Assembly (NCBI GenBank): GCA_947631115.1
Contig: CANRKB010000005.1
Coordinates: 41,240-105,239, forward strand
DNA: 64,000 nucleotides
Direction: 5' to 3'
Source: an uncultured Clostridia bacterium
GTDB lineage: Bacteria > Bacillota > Clostridia > Oscillospirales > Ruminococcaceae
The notes beneath the pieces were generated by a model that saw only the letters and a program-made list of their open reading frames with translations, did no database searches and was not told where the DNA came from. Numbering within the stretch: the first letter of the stretch is position 1; every line of letters begins with the position of its first letter. The position numbers and the translations under genes were made by a program. Shown here one piece after another: positions 9,021-16,349 of this stretch.

Positions 9021-9147
9021 GCACACAAGCAAAACGGTTACGGTAGCGCTTGAAAACGTTTCAGTCCGATAACAATCTAAACAATGCCCGCGCCAGCGGG
9101 CACCATAACTGAATACTGTCCACTGTCCACTGTCAACTGACTACAGC
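8932..9147. repeat. Interspersed palindromic repeat, family A, copy 2
   Basis: 216 bp with nearly perfect ~60-bp inverted arms starting GCTGTAGTCAGTTGACAG and ending in the reverse complement. Both arms contain a TGCCCGC-GCGGGCA hairpin. The core lies in the opposite orientation to copies 1 and 3. It overlaps the 3' ends of the two flanking genes: it supplies the last ~28 codons of the gene at 8304 and the stop codon of the cupin gene at 9133. Confidence 0.88.
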
Positions 9148-9486
9148 GTCGCTCGCCGTATATTCTTCAAGCGAGCCTGACTTTACCTGTATACAGATAT
9201 AGCTTATCGGGGAATTGTCCGCCGCAAAGAACTGTCTTTTAGCCGCGGGGGAAATTCTCAGCCAGTCGCCTGCGTTAAGCTCTACGCTCTCTCCGTCAAT
9301 GACAGCTTTTCCGCTTCCCGAAAGTACAGCATAGATCTCCTCGTTTTTCTTGTGAGAATGTACAAAAGGCACGCTCGCGCCTGCGGGAAGATTGTTTATG
9401 CTGATCTCCGCGCCCGTGAGAGAAAGCTTGTCGTGAAGCTCGGTTCTTGCTTCTTGTCCTACGTTTACTTTTGTAAAATTGCTCAT
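9133..9486 (-). CDS. Small cupin-domain protein
   Basis: 117-residue single-domain cupin. Motif 1 is present as HSHKKNEEIYAVLSGSG (two His and one Glu metal-ligand candidates), followed by the GDWLRISP turn; the second motif is weaker. Start ATG is preceded by CGGAGG nine bases upstream. The last codons (ending VVS) and the TGA come from repeat copy 2. It is transcribed divergently from an Rrf2 regulator and its promoter carries two palindromes shared with that gene, so it is very probably the regulator's target. Substrate unknown; such cupins often act as small-molecule binders or oxygenases. Confidence 0.8.
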   Translation of the reverse strand: MSNFTKVNVGQEARTELHDKLSLTGAEISINNLPAGASVPFVHSHKKNEEIYAVLSGSGKAVIDGESVELNAGDWLRISPAAKRQFFAADNSPISYICIQVKSGSLEEYTASDAVVS

Positions 9487-9510
9487 AATAATGACCTCCG
9501 AATAAAAATA

Positions 9511-9634
9511 GTTGTAACCTTTATTGTTACAACCATATTATAGCAAAATTAAGTTGTAATGTCAATACTTACAGCGTATATTTGTACGCTTGCACAATTT
9601 TTTCTTAGTTTCATTGTAACTATTGACATTACAA
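9511..9634. promoter_or_regulatory. Three Rrf2 operator palindromes in the cupin/Rrf2 divergent control region
   Basis: Three copies of a TTGTAAY-N7-RTTACAA palindrome: 9512-9532 (perfect, extended to GTTGTAAC/GTTACAAC), 9554-9574 (second half degenerate, CTTACAG) and 9614-9634 (near perfect). The first lies just downstream of the cupin -10, the second covers the cupin -35, the third covers the rrf2 -35. The placement is that of a repressor that shuts both genes. Confidence 0.75.
9537..9565 (-). promoter_or_regulatory. Cupin promoter
   Basis: On the minus strand TTGACA (9565-9560), 17-bp spacer, TATAAT (9542-9537). The -35 is embedded in operator 2. Confidence 0.85.
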
Positions 9635-9651
9635 CAAAGAAGTGTTATAAT
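9623..9651 (+). promoter_or_regulatory. Rrf2-regulator promoter
   Basis: TTGACA (9623-9628), 17-bp spacer, TATAAT (9646-9651). The -35 overlaps operator 3, and the ATTGACATTACAAC block is identical to that of the divergent cupin promoter. Confidence 0.88.
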
Positions 9652-9677
9652 GAATTAAAAGGGCAGGGGGTGTTTTT

Positions 9678-10100
9678 GTGCAGTTTTCTTCAAGATTTAC
9701 TATAGCGACGCATATTTTGCTTTGCATTGCGATGTTTGAAAAAGAAACCAAGGTGACTTCAAATTTCCTTTCGGGAAGTATAAATGTAAATCCCGTTATT
9801 ATACGGAATATTCTTGGCTCGCTTTCGTCGGCGGGAATGGTAGGGATAAAACAGGGAATAGGCGGCGCGTATCTTGCGAAGCCTGCGGAGGAAATAACGC
9901 TGCTTGATATATTCAAAGCGGTAGAAAAAGAAGAGTCGCTTTTCCATTTTCACGAGAACCCGAACCCCGAATGTCCTATCGGAAGAACCATTCATTCGGT
10001 CATGGACGGTAAAATTGAAACAATACAATCGGCAATGGAGAACGAAATGAAAGATATAACTTTGAGCAGACTTCTGGAAGAAGCAAAGGAAAAAATGTAA
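9678..10100 (+). CDS. Rrf2-family transcriptional regulator
   Basis: 140-residue regulator of the Rrf2/IscR/NsrR superfamily: N-terminal winged helix-turn-helix (SGSINVNPVIIRNILGSLSSAGMV), the GIGGAYLAKP wing typical of the family, then a dimerisation helix. Only one Cys lies in the region where IscR/NsrR bind an iron-sulfur cluster (ECPIG), so cluster binding is unlikely; it is closer to the YwnA-like, cluster-free group. Start GTG 9678 follows GGGGG by seven bases. Probably autoregulated through the palindromes upstream. Its stop is five bases from the convergent spoIIP stop. Confidence 0.85.
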   Translation: MQFSSRFTIATHILLCIAMFEKETKVTSNFLSGSINVNPVIIRNILGSLSSAGMVGIKQGIGGAYLAKPAEEITLLDIFKAVEKEESLFHFHENPNPECPIGRTIHSVMDGKIETIQSAMENEMKDITLSRLLEEAKEKM

Positions 10101-10105
10101 CGCTG

Positions 10106-11242
10106 TCAACTGCCGACAGCGTCGGCTATCACGTTTCCCAAAAGCTCTCCCGTGTAAAGAGCTTCATCGAGGGAGTTTCCGTGGCTTCCCACTTCAATAA
10201 GAAGCGCTCCCGTAGATAAATTCTGATTATAACACCTGTAATCAAACAGCACGGGTCTCGCAAGACTCGGATATGCCGTTTCGGCGCAATTCTGGAGCAG
10301 ACACGCAAGCTTGAAGTTTTCCATATAATCGGGCATATCGAAAGTGCCGTTGTCACAACCCGATATTATCATAAACTGCGCGGCATTCTTCCCGTTGATT
10401 TCGGCAACAGGCGCGGGAAGCGAACCGTCGGTGCTTATAATAGCGTCCCTATGCAGGTCGATGACGATCTTTATGCTCGGATATTGCTCAAGATCGCGCT
10501 TAACCGTTTCAGCGGAGACGGAATAAGCGTCGTTAAACGACGGATAGTCATGCACTTTACAGTCGTGAACGCTCGAAATCCCGCGTTTTGCAAGAGCGTT
10601 GCAGAGAGCGTCGCCGACTGCGGTCATGTTTCTTTTGTCGCTGAATGAGCGGGTCGGGTATTTTTCGTCATAACTGTCGGCTTTTGGGAGAAAGCTCTCG
10701 GTCGTGTGAGTGTGGTAGATAAGCACCTGCGGCTCGGCGGGGTCATAATTCCCGCCGAGTTCGGGAAGTTTTTCCGCTGCCGCTTCAAGCACCTCGTTGC
10801 TTATGGAAGTACAGTTTCTTATCTGCGCGCCGCTTTTCAGGTTTATGTAGTTTTCCGAAGAATATTTCCCATAGTTCATGCGGTATATTTTCCCGCTGTT
10901 TTCGGTAAACACCGAATAGTCCGTCTCGTCCGTAAGCTCCGTTTCATTCAGCCTTATGACCGTTCCGAGTATATCGGGATTTTCGGGAGCATTATTGCTA
11001 GAAGAGCTTTGAGATGACGACTGCTGCGAATAAGAAGCGGGATATTCGGAATTATCCTGAATTTCGGGAATTTCGGGAATATCGGGCTTGTCCGATTTTG
11101 AAGAACTCGAATTGCTTAAGGAAACTCCTGCGGAAAGATATGCAGCCTCGCGCAGAGCCGCCCCTACGGCATTGTCGGTCCCTATAAGTATCGGGCAGCA
11201 AAACGCCGCTATGCACACCAAAAAGTTTCTCAGCTTGCCCAT
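10106..11242 (-). CDS. spoIIP: Stage II sporulation protein P (peptidoglycan amidase/endopeptidase of engulfment)
   Basis: About 378 residues. SpoIIP cuts peptidoglycan at the septum with SpoIID and SpoIIM during forespore engulfment. N-terminal membrane anchor (residues 5-25), a Ser-rich linker, then the catalytic domain with IYHTHTTESF and, further on, DLHRD and EVGSHGNS, which supply the zinc-ligand His and Glu residues. A longer frame opens at 11314, but GGGGGTG lies six bases before ATG 11242, so the start is there. Shows the organism is a spore former. Converges with the Rrf2 gene. Confidence 0.9.
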   Translation of the reverse strand: MGKLRNFLVCIAAFCCPILIGTDNAVGAALREAAYLSAGVSLSNSSSSKSDKPDIPEIPEIQDNSEYPASYSQQSSSQSSSSNNAPENPDILGTVIRLNETELTDETDYSVFTENSGKIYRMNYGKYSSENYINLKSGAQIRNCTSISNEVLEAAAEKLPELGGNYDPAEPQVLIYHTHTTESFLPKADSYDEKYPTRSFSDKRNMTAVGDALCNALAKRGISSVHDCKVHDYPSFNDAYSVSAETVKRDLEQYPSIKIVIDLHRDAIISTDGSLPAPVAEINGKNAAQFMIISGCDNGTFDMPDYMENFKLACLLQNCAETAYPSLARPVLFDYRCYNQNLSTGALLIEVGSHGNSLDEALYTGELLGNVIADAVGS

Positions 11243-11282
11243 AATTTCACCCCCGGTGCTATGATATTCGAGTGAGGAGAAA

Positions 11283-11313
11283 AGTATGCATATTGACAGC
11301 ACTTTGTCATTCA
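11283..11313 (-). promoter_or_regulatory. Possible sporulation-sigma promoter of spoIIP
   Basis: Minus strand TGAATG (11313-11308), 19-bp spacer, CATACT (11288-11283), resembling SigG/SigE-type promoters more than SigA. Spacing is one base longer than typical for SigG, so this is tentative. Confidence 0.3.
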
Positions 11314-11333
11314 ATAGAGTAAAGAGAGGACCG

Positions 11334-11533
11334 CAGTAGACAGTGTAAAGTGTAAAGTATTCAGTAAATGGTGTCTGCTAGCGCAGACATTATAAGATTG
11401 TTATCGGACTGAAACGTTTTTTGCGTAACCGTAATGTTAGGCTTGTGTGCTTGTTGACTAAAAACAATCAAAAAATGTCCGCCGAAAGGCGGACACATTC
11501 TACTGTACACTTTACACTTTACACTGTATACTG
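11334..11533. repeat. Interspersed palindromic repeat, family A, copy 3
   Basis: 200 bp with inverted arms built from AGTGTAAAGTGTAAAGTA-like units, hairpins GTCTGC-GCAGAC and GTCCGCC-GGCGGAC, and the same core (AGATTGTTATCGGACTGAAA). Lies between the spoIIP upstream region and the lysis cassette, in the same orientation as copy 1. Confidence 0.85.
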
Positions 11534-11585
11534 ACAGCGTGTGGTCAGCAAAGCAACGTGTGATACAAAACTTCCCCCGATGATA

Positions 11586-12584
11586 TTATAACTTTATAAG
11601 GTATTTTCTGTCCACCGCTCCCGTAACATCTCCGCTTGTGCGGGTTGATACGACAATGCGGTCGCCGCTTATCTCGCGGACATAGAGAGGCGTCTTGTAT
11701 ACCCAGCCTGCAAATTTCTCCGTTGTCCCGTAGACGGGCGCGTTTTCCCGAATCATCACCTTATCGCCGACGGACAGTTCTATCTTGTTTTCGCTGATTG
11801 CTGCGCTGTAGCCGAGACCTTCGGCATAAGTTTTCAGCTCGTTTGCCTTATCCTCGGTCGGTATGTCCGTTATCGTAAGCGTATAGCTGTTTTCTTTTGG
11901 GAATACGTTTTTCCCCTCGGCTTTTATCTTTGCCGCAAGGTCTAAGTACATATAGTCGATGTCGCACTGCCCTTTAACTCCCGCTACTGAGCCTATAACT
12001 TCAAGATCAAAGTCGGGATTTCCCGCAACTCCGAATTGCCACATGACGTAGTCGGTTATACCGTAGGTGTTGTTGAGCGATTTTTCGGGAATATAAGCCG
12101 CTATCCATAGCGGATAGTCCTTTAGCGCGTCTTTGTTGAAATAGTCGTTATACGCCGCCGCATAAGTATACAGCATAGGTTGATAATTAGCCGCGGCTAC
12201 GGTGTCGAGAAATGCTCTTGCAATTTCCGTGCAGGCGTCTTTCCCGAGATTCAATATGTCGTCCTCTTCAATATCCAGAGCAACGGGAAGAGAAAGCTTT
12301 CCGTCAAGACCGTTGTCTTTGATAAGTTTAAGGACAAGTTCCGCTTCGGCTTTTGCTTCAGAAACATTACGCGCTATAGTGTAGTGATAAACTCCGACCT
12401 GAAGTCCCGCTTCGAGAGCCTGATTTATGTTAGCCGCAGCGCGCGAGTCGGGATTATTGCCCGCGCTTATTCTGACCATCACGAATGAAACCGGGGTGTC
12501 CTTCAGCTTTCCCGCCTTTACGGCTTTAAAGTCAATGTTTCCCTGATAAGAGGAAACGTCTATCCCTGCGTATTTTATGTTCAT
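11586..12584 (-). CDS. GH25 N-acetylmuramidase (phage-type endolysin)
   Basis: 332 residues. Hydrolyses the MurNAc-GlcNAc bond of peptidoglycan. Residues 5-205 form the GH25 barrel with GIDVSSYQG at the N-terminus and the ALDIEEDD strand carrying the catalytic Asp/Glu pair. Residues ~225-265 resemble a SPOR-like wall-binding unit, and ~270-330 an SH3-like unit (VGDKVMIREN onward). A longer frame begins at 12755, but AAAGGAG and the ATGA overlap with the holin stop fix ATG 12584. No signal peptide, as in endolysins that leave through a holin. Confidence 0.88.
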   Translation of the reverse strand: MNIKYAGIDVSSYQGNIDFKAVKAGKLKDTPVSFVMVRISAGNNPDSRAAANINQALEAGLQVGVYHYTIARNVSEAKAEAELVLKLIKDNGLDGKLSLPVALDIEEDDILNLGKDACTEIARAFLDTVAAANYQPMLYTYAAAYNDYFNKDALKDYPLWIAAYIPEKSLNNTYGITDYVMWQFGVAGNPDFDLEVIGSVAGVKGQCDIDYMYLDLAAKIKAEGKNVFPKENSYTLTITDIPTEDKANELKTYAEGLGYSAAISENKIELSVGDKVMIRENAPVYGTTEKFAGWVYKTPLYVREISGDRIVVSTRTSGDVTGAVDRKYLIKL

Positions 12585-12796
12585 TTTTCGCCGTCTCCTT
12601 TCTGAGAATTCGCCATATCCGTAAGCCCCTCGCCGAATATATATCCGACGACAGCCGCTCCGCTGAGTATCGCGCCGCTTATCATGCCTGCGGATTTCTC
12701 CGAACCGCCGAACATAACAATAAGCCCCGCGATAAATCCCGCTATTGCTATCCAAAGTTTTCGGCTCGTGAGCTTACGCTTCCAGTCAATTTTCAT
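12581..12796 (-). CDS. Phage-type holin
   Basis: 71 residues: basic N-terminus (MKIDWKRKLTSRKLW), two membrane helices (about 15-33 and 38-58) and a short hydrophilic tail. This topology and the position between an XhlA-like protein and an endolysin are characteristic of phage_holin_1-type proteins. Overlaps the endolysin start by four bases. Confidence 0.82.
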   Translation of the reverse strand: MKIDWKRKLTSRKLWIAIAGFIAGLIVMFGGSEKSAGMISGAILSGAAVVGYIFGEGLTDMANSQKGDGEK

Positions 12797-12808
12797 AGTT
12801 ATTCCTCC

Positions 12809-13120
12809 TTATATAATAATATGTGTAAACAGATAGCCTAAAATTAAGCTTATAACGGCGGTTATGGTATAACCCGCTGCCTGCCGCCATTTCTCGCCGT
12901 CGCGACTTTCGAGAGATTTCAGCCGCGAACCTTGTTCCTCTTGTTCGCGAAGCATGCTTTCCATATTTACGGCGAGTTTTTCTACGGAAGTAGTAAGAGT
13001 TGCCAATTCGCGAATATTTTCCTCTAATAATTCTATGCGGCGATTCTGCCGTGCGTTCTCGCTGTCGAGTCTGCGGCAGAATTCGTCATGTTCGTTTCTG
13101 GTTATAAATTCCTCGGGCAT
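12809..13120 (-). CDS. XhlA-like (hemolysin XhlA family) membrane-anchored coiled-coil protein
   Basis: 103 residues. Long heptad-like coiled coil (about 10-75, ENARQNRRIELLEEN onward) followed by a single C-terminal membrane helix (82-102). Same architecture as XhlA of the PBSX lysis cassette, which works with a holin. A longer frame opens at 13336, but AAAGGAGGTG nine bases upstream selects ATG 13120. First gene of the minus-strand lysis cassette; 12 bp before the holin. Confidence 0.75.
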   Translation of the reverse strand: MPEEFITRNEHDEFCRRLDSENARQNRRIELLEENIRELATLTTSVEKLAVNMESMLREQEEQGSRLKSLESRDGEKWRQAAGYTITAVISLILGYLFTHIII

Positions 13121-13189
13121 TAGTTTTTTCACCTCCTTTTGCTGTATAAAAACAAGTTTTCGCCTGCAAAATACTGCATTCGCCCGATA

Positions 13190-13218
13190 TTGACAAAAGG
13201 AAAAAATTATGGTACAAT
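13190..13218 (+). promoter_or_regulatory. Consensus rightward promoter
   Basis: TTGACA (13190-13195), 17-bp spacer, TACAAT (13213-13218). About 385 nt upstream of the first start codon, so a long leader or a small RNA would be made. Confidence 0.7.
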
Positions 13219-13452
13219 AAAAGAACGCGCATAGATATTTCTTCGCGCAACGAAAAGAGTTTTTTTCACATTTTGTTGCTTTATGCTGATGTTCAATAAA
13301 CGGCTTTGTGATTATGGTTTTAGGAATTATCAGCATAAGAAAAAATTGTCAAAAGTTACAACGTTTTCAAAAAAATAAATGTTAATATTGCTTAATGAGC
13401 ATAAAAAAAATTATGCATTATTGACAATTTTTAAAAAAACAGTTGAAATGAA

Positions 13453-13461
13453 TGCTATAAT
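13453..13461 (+). promoter_or_regulatory. Extended -10 promoter upstream of the pectin locus
   Basis: TGC TATAAT (13453-13461). No good -35 at 17 bp; the TG extension could compensate. Nearest promoter to the gene at 13604. Confidence 0.5.
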
Positions 13462-13603
13462 GTGATATACTCAAATAGAAGATTATTGACCGAATAATCA
13501 TTAAGTGTGTCTTGGAGTCCTTTCTCGCAGTTCCGAGAAGGTTATCCGCAAATGAAGAAATAATTCTGAAATGCGGCTTATTCTGAGCGGAGAGCGGGTT
13601 TTG

Positions 13604-14221
13604 ATGGATAGCTTTGAAGAAGAAGAGAACGACGGAGGCGCGTCGTTCAGACGATATAGAACTATAGACCTTGTTATCTGGATAATTATTGCGGCTGCGA
13701 TGGAAGCGGTTGCGACGCTTGCGGCAAGCAAGTGGTTTCCTCACGAAATATATTGCCTGTCTACCACGATCGCGGTGACGAGCATCGTTATGATGAGATG
13801 GAACGGTTTTGCGGCAATACAGGCGGTCGTCGGCGGATTTGTCTACACCATAATACTTGCGGGATTTGACGTAAAGGAAATAGTGACGTATTGTGTCGGA
13901 AACTGCTTTATGCTGTTGGGTCTTCTGCTGTTCAAGTTTGTGGGCAAGGAAAAGATCCGCGGGACGTGGCGGCTGACGGCGATATATGCGGTCGTGATGT
14001 ACTGCCTTGCGCAGATCGGCAGATGGGTGCTTACGATGATATTCGGCGGGAGCGTCGGAGCGATCATCGGATTCTTTGCGTCCGACCCGATAACGCTTCT
14101 GTTTACGTTTGTGGTGGTGCTTATCTCCAGGGTTCCCGACGGTCTGTTTGAAGACCAGAAACATTATATAATCCGAACCGACAGCGAAAGAAGAAAAGCT
14201 GACGGGGAAAATTATCTTTAA
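13604..14221 (+). CDS. Polytopic membrane protein of unknown function
   Basis: 205 residues with a short acidic N-terminus (MDSFEEEEND) and about five to six hydrophobic helices. The overall look is that of small ECF substrate-binding-like or other small permease-like proteins, but no defining motif is visible. ATG 13604 follows GGAGAGCGGG; an upstream in-frame ATG at 13571 lacks a ribosome site. It is the first gene of the co-directional pectin locus, 54 bp before the permease gene, so a role in uptake or sensing is plausible but unproven. Confidence 0.6.
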   Translation: MDSFEEEENDGGASFRRYRTIDLVIWIIIAAAMEAVATLAASKWFPHEIYCLSTTIAVTSIVMMRWNGFAAIQAVVGGFVYTIILAGFDVKEIVTYCVGNCFMLLGLLLFKFVGKEKIRGTWRLTAIYAVVMYCLAQIGRWVLTMIFGGSVGAIIGFFASDPITLLFTFVVVLISRVPDGLFEDQKHYIIRTDSERRKADGENYL

Positions 14222-14275
14222 ACTTGATTTGCATTCTTCGATAATATAAAATTTCGCGTTTAGGAGGTTTCAAAG

Positions 14276-15352
14276 ATGCAAGTAAATGACTATCTGATTT
14301 TCGATGAAGAAAGCGGCACATACATCGAAGATCCGGAGCAGGTTGTTCGCGATGATGTCGAAAAACATCATTGGCTGAACGTGCTGAGAACGGTTTTAAA
14401 GGATTGGCGCCTATATCTTATGCTGATCCCCATGATCCTCGTTTTCTTGTTCTGGCGTTATTTCCCGATGTATGAACTTCTCGGGTGCTTCAAGATGCCT
14501 GATGTTATCAAGAGTGTTGCAGAGCAGAATTATGTTGGTTTTGCACATTTCAACACCTTGATCTTCGGAAATGCTACAAGCTCAATTTCTCCCGAGTTCT
14601 GGCGTGCGTTCCGCAATACGTTCTTATTGAGCTTTTACGGATTGCTTTTCGGTTTCCCAACGCCCATTATTGTGGCGCTGTTCTTTAATGAAGTTCGTTC
14701 GAACATTGCCCGCAGCATATTTCAGGTAGTAACGTACCTTCCTAAATTTATGTCGACGGTCGTTATGACCTCTCTTATCGTAATGCTCGTTCAGGGCGGC
14801 AGCCTTACTTCGGGCGTCGGCGCGCTTTCGCAGATACTCGAATCTATCGGCGCTATCGACCATGACACGGCTCAGACGGGTCTTCTGAACTTACCGCAAT
14901 ATTTCCGAGCGATCTACCAGATAAGCGGTATCTGGGAGGGCGCAGGTTATGACAGTATCGTATTCTTCGCCGCGATAATCGCGATTTCGCCCACGAGCTA
15001 TGAAGCGGCTCAGATGGACGGCGCAGGCAAGATGGCACAGATGAGATACGTTGTTCTTCCGAGCATTCTTTCGACGATAGTAATCATGCTTATCACGAGA
15101 ATCGGCTCGCTCCTCAGCATAGGATACGAGAAAGTTATCCTCTTGTACAACACGAATACATATCAGACAGGTGAAGTTGTATCAACGTTCGCTATCAGAT
15201 ACGGTGTTAACAACGAAGGCGGCGGAGGCGGCGTAAGCCCCGGAAAGGGACTTGCTTCTGCGGCAGAAATGATGAACAACGTTGTCGGAATGTTGCTGGT
15301 TATCGGTGCGAATACCGTAGCGCGCAAAGCGTCTGACGTATCACTCTATTAA
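14276..15352 (+). CDS. Carbohydrate ABC transporter permease, LplB/YteP type
   Basis: 358-residue inner permease with six membrane helices after a ~45-residue acidic cytoplasmic N-terminus. The cytoplasmic coupling loop (EAA motif) reads EAAQMDGAGKMAQMRYVVLP around 243-262. Closest in type to LplB/YteP permeases, which in Bacillus import rhamnogalacturonan oligosaccharides. TAGGAGG precedes ATG 14276. Followed after 12 bp by its partner permease. Likely imports pectin-derived oligogalacturonides, judged from the enzymes downstream. Confidence 0.9.
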   Translation: MQVNDYLIFDEESGTYIEDPEQVVRDDVEKHHWLNVLRTVLKDWRLYLMLIPMILVFLFWRYFPMYELLGCFKMPDVIKSVAEQNYVGFAHFNTLIFGNATSSISPEFWRAFRNTFLLSFYGLLFGFPTPIIVALFFNEVRSNIARSIFQVVTYLPKFMSTVVMTSLIVMLVQGGSLTSGVGALSQILESIGAIDHDTAQTGLLNLPQYFRAIYQISGIWEGAGYDSIVFFAAIIAISPTSYEAAQMDGAGKMAQMRYVVLPSILSTIVIMLITRIGSLLSIGYEKVILLYNTNTYQTGEVVSTFAIRYGVNNEGGGGGVSPGKGLASAAEMMNNVVGMLLVIGANTVARKASDVSLY

Positions 15353-15364
15353 AAGAGGTTTACT

Positions 15365-16258
15365 ATGAAAAGAAAACTTGAAATATCTGAGCTTGTTTTT
15401 AAAATCATCAGCTATACGCTGTTGACGATGTTTGCGATCTGCTGCTTATATCCGTTTATTTACACGATCTCGGCATCAATAAGCGGTTATCATGCGGTTC
15501 AGTACAGTGAAGTTGTGCTTTTGCCCAAGGACATTCAGTTTACCGCATTCGCAGATATGTTCAACGACAATATGTTCTGGAACAGCTATACGAACACTCT
15601 GTTCCTCACATTCTACGGAACGATCTGGGAGCTGGTTCTCTCGATACTCGGCGCGTATGCGCTCTCCAAGAAACGTTTGCTTTTCCGTAAGGGCTTCAAC
15701 TTCTTCCTCGTATTTACAATGTGGTTCAGCGCAGGTACTGTTCCTCAGTTCTTGAACTACTTGGATACGCAGAGAGTTTTCGGAACGATAGGAATTACCG
15801 ACGACAAGTGGCTGGTCGTTCTCGCAATGGGTATGGCTGCCATGAACATAATCCTCTTGAGAAACTCTTTCGAGGGCGTTCCTTCTGAAATTGAAGAAGC
15901 GGCGATAGTAGACGGCGCTACCGAAATGCAGGTTTTGTGGCGCGTGTACATACCGATGAGCAAGTCAATAATTGCGACAGTCGCGCTTTTCTTCGGAATA
16001 TCACGTTGGAACGGATACTACTGGGCAAAGACGATGATGAAAAACCAGAACGAGCATCCGCTCATGGTTTACATTCGTTCAAACCTCGAGCAGTATCAGA
16101 ACGACGACTTCCTTGTAGGTTGGGAAAGTAAGCATTCATACGCACCCGACTCGTTAATTTACGCGATGATCATTTGTTCGATCATACCTATCCTTATCAT
16201 TTATCCTTTCATTCAAAAGTATTTTGCAAAAGGCGTAAATGCAGGCGGCGTAAAATAA
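15365..16258 (+). CDS. Carbohydrate ABC transporter permease, LplC/YtcP type
   Basis: 297 residues, six membrane helices, BPD_transp_1 domain. EAA loop EEAAIVDGATEMQVLWRVYI near 179-198. Second half of the permease heterodimer; AAGAGG ribosome site before ATG 15365. The 91-bp gap to the binding-protein gene contains a TCAAC-cgca/tgcg-GTTGA hairpin (about 16273-16294). Confidence 0.9.
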   Translation: MKRKLEISELVFKIISYTLLTMFAICCLYPFIYTISASISGYHAVQYSEVVLLPKDIQFTAFADMFNDNMFWNSYTNTLFLTFYGTIWELVLSILGAYALSKKRLLFRKGFNFFLVFTMWFSAGTVPQFLNYLDTQRVFGTIGITDDKWLVVLAMGMAAMNIILLRNSFEGVPSEIEEAAIVDGATEMQVLWRVYIPMSKSIIATVALFFGISRWNGYYWAKTMMKNQNEHPLMVYIRSNLEQYQNDDFLVGWESKHSYAPDSLIYAMIICSIIPILIIYPFIQKYFAKGVNAGGVK

Positions 16259-16349
16259 TTAAAATCATTTGCTGTCAACACGCATAGTGCGGTTGATATA
16301 TAAGTCAGACAATAATGTCTCAAACAAACAATCCTAAAGGAGGACAAAA

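Larger units (their letters stand above)
13121..13603. other. 483-bp AT-rich control region between lysis cassette and pectin locus
   Basis: No ORF of note. Contains a rightward TTGACA-17-TACAAT promoter (13190-13218), a spaced 10-bp inverted repeat TTATGCTGAT/ATCAGCATAA (13281-13290, 13329-13338), a second AAAAATTGTCAA/TTGACAATTTTT pair (13342-13353, 13421-13432), an A-rich AATG-GCATAA palindrome near 13394-13419, an extended -10 promoter at 13453-13461, and a CCTTTCTCG/CGAGAAGG hairpin near 13519-13542. Looks like a multi-site regulatory region for the downstream locus. Confidence 0.55.

Noticed and set aside
11586..13120. Complete prophage
   Set aside because: Only a lysis cassette is present; no integrase, replication, packaging, head or tail genes on either side.
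13356..13369. Catabolite-responsive element (cre) for CcpA
   Set aside because: TTACAACGTTTTCA matches the cre pattern at most positions but misses two conserved bases; too weak to call.
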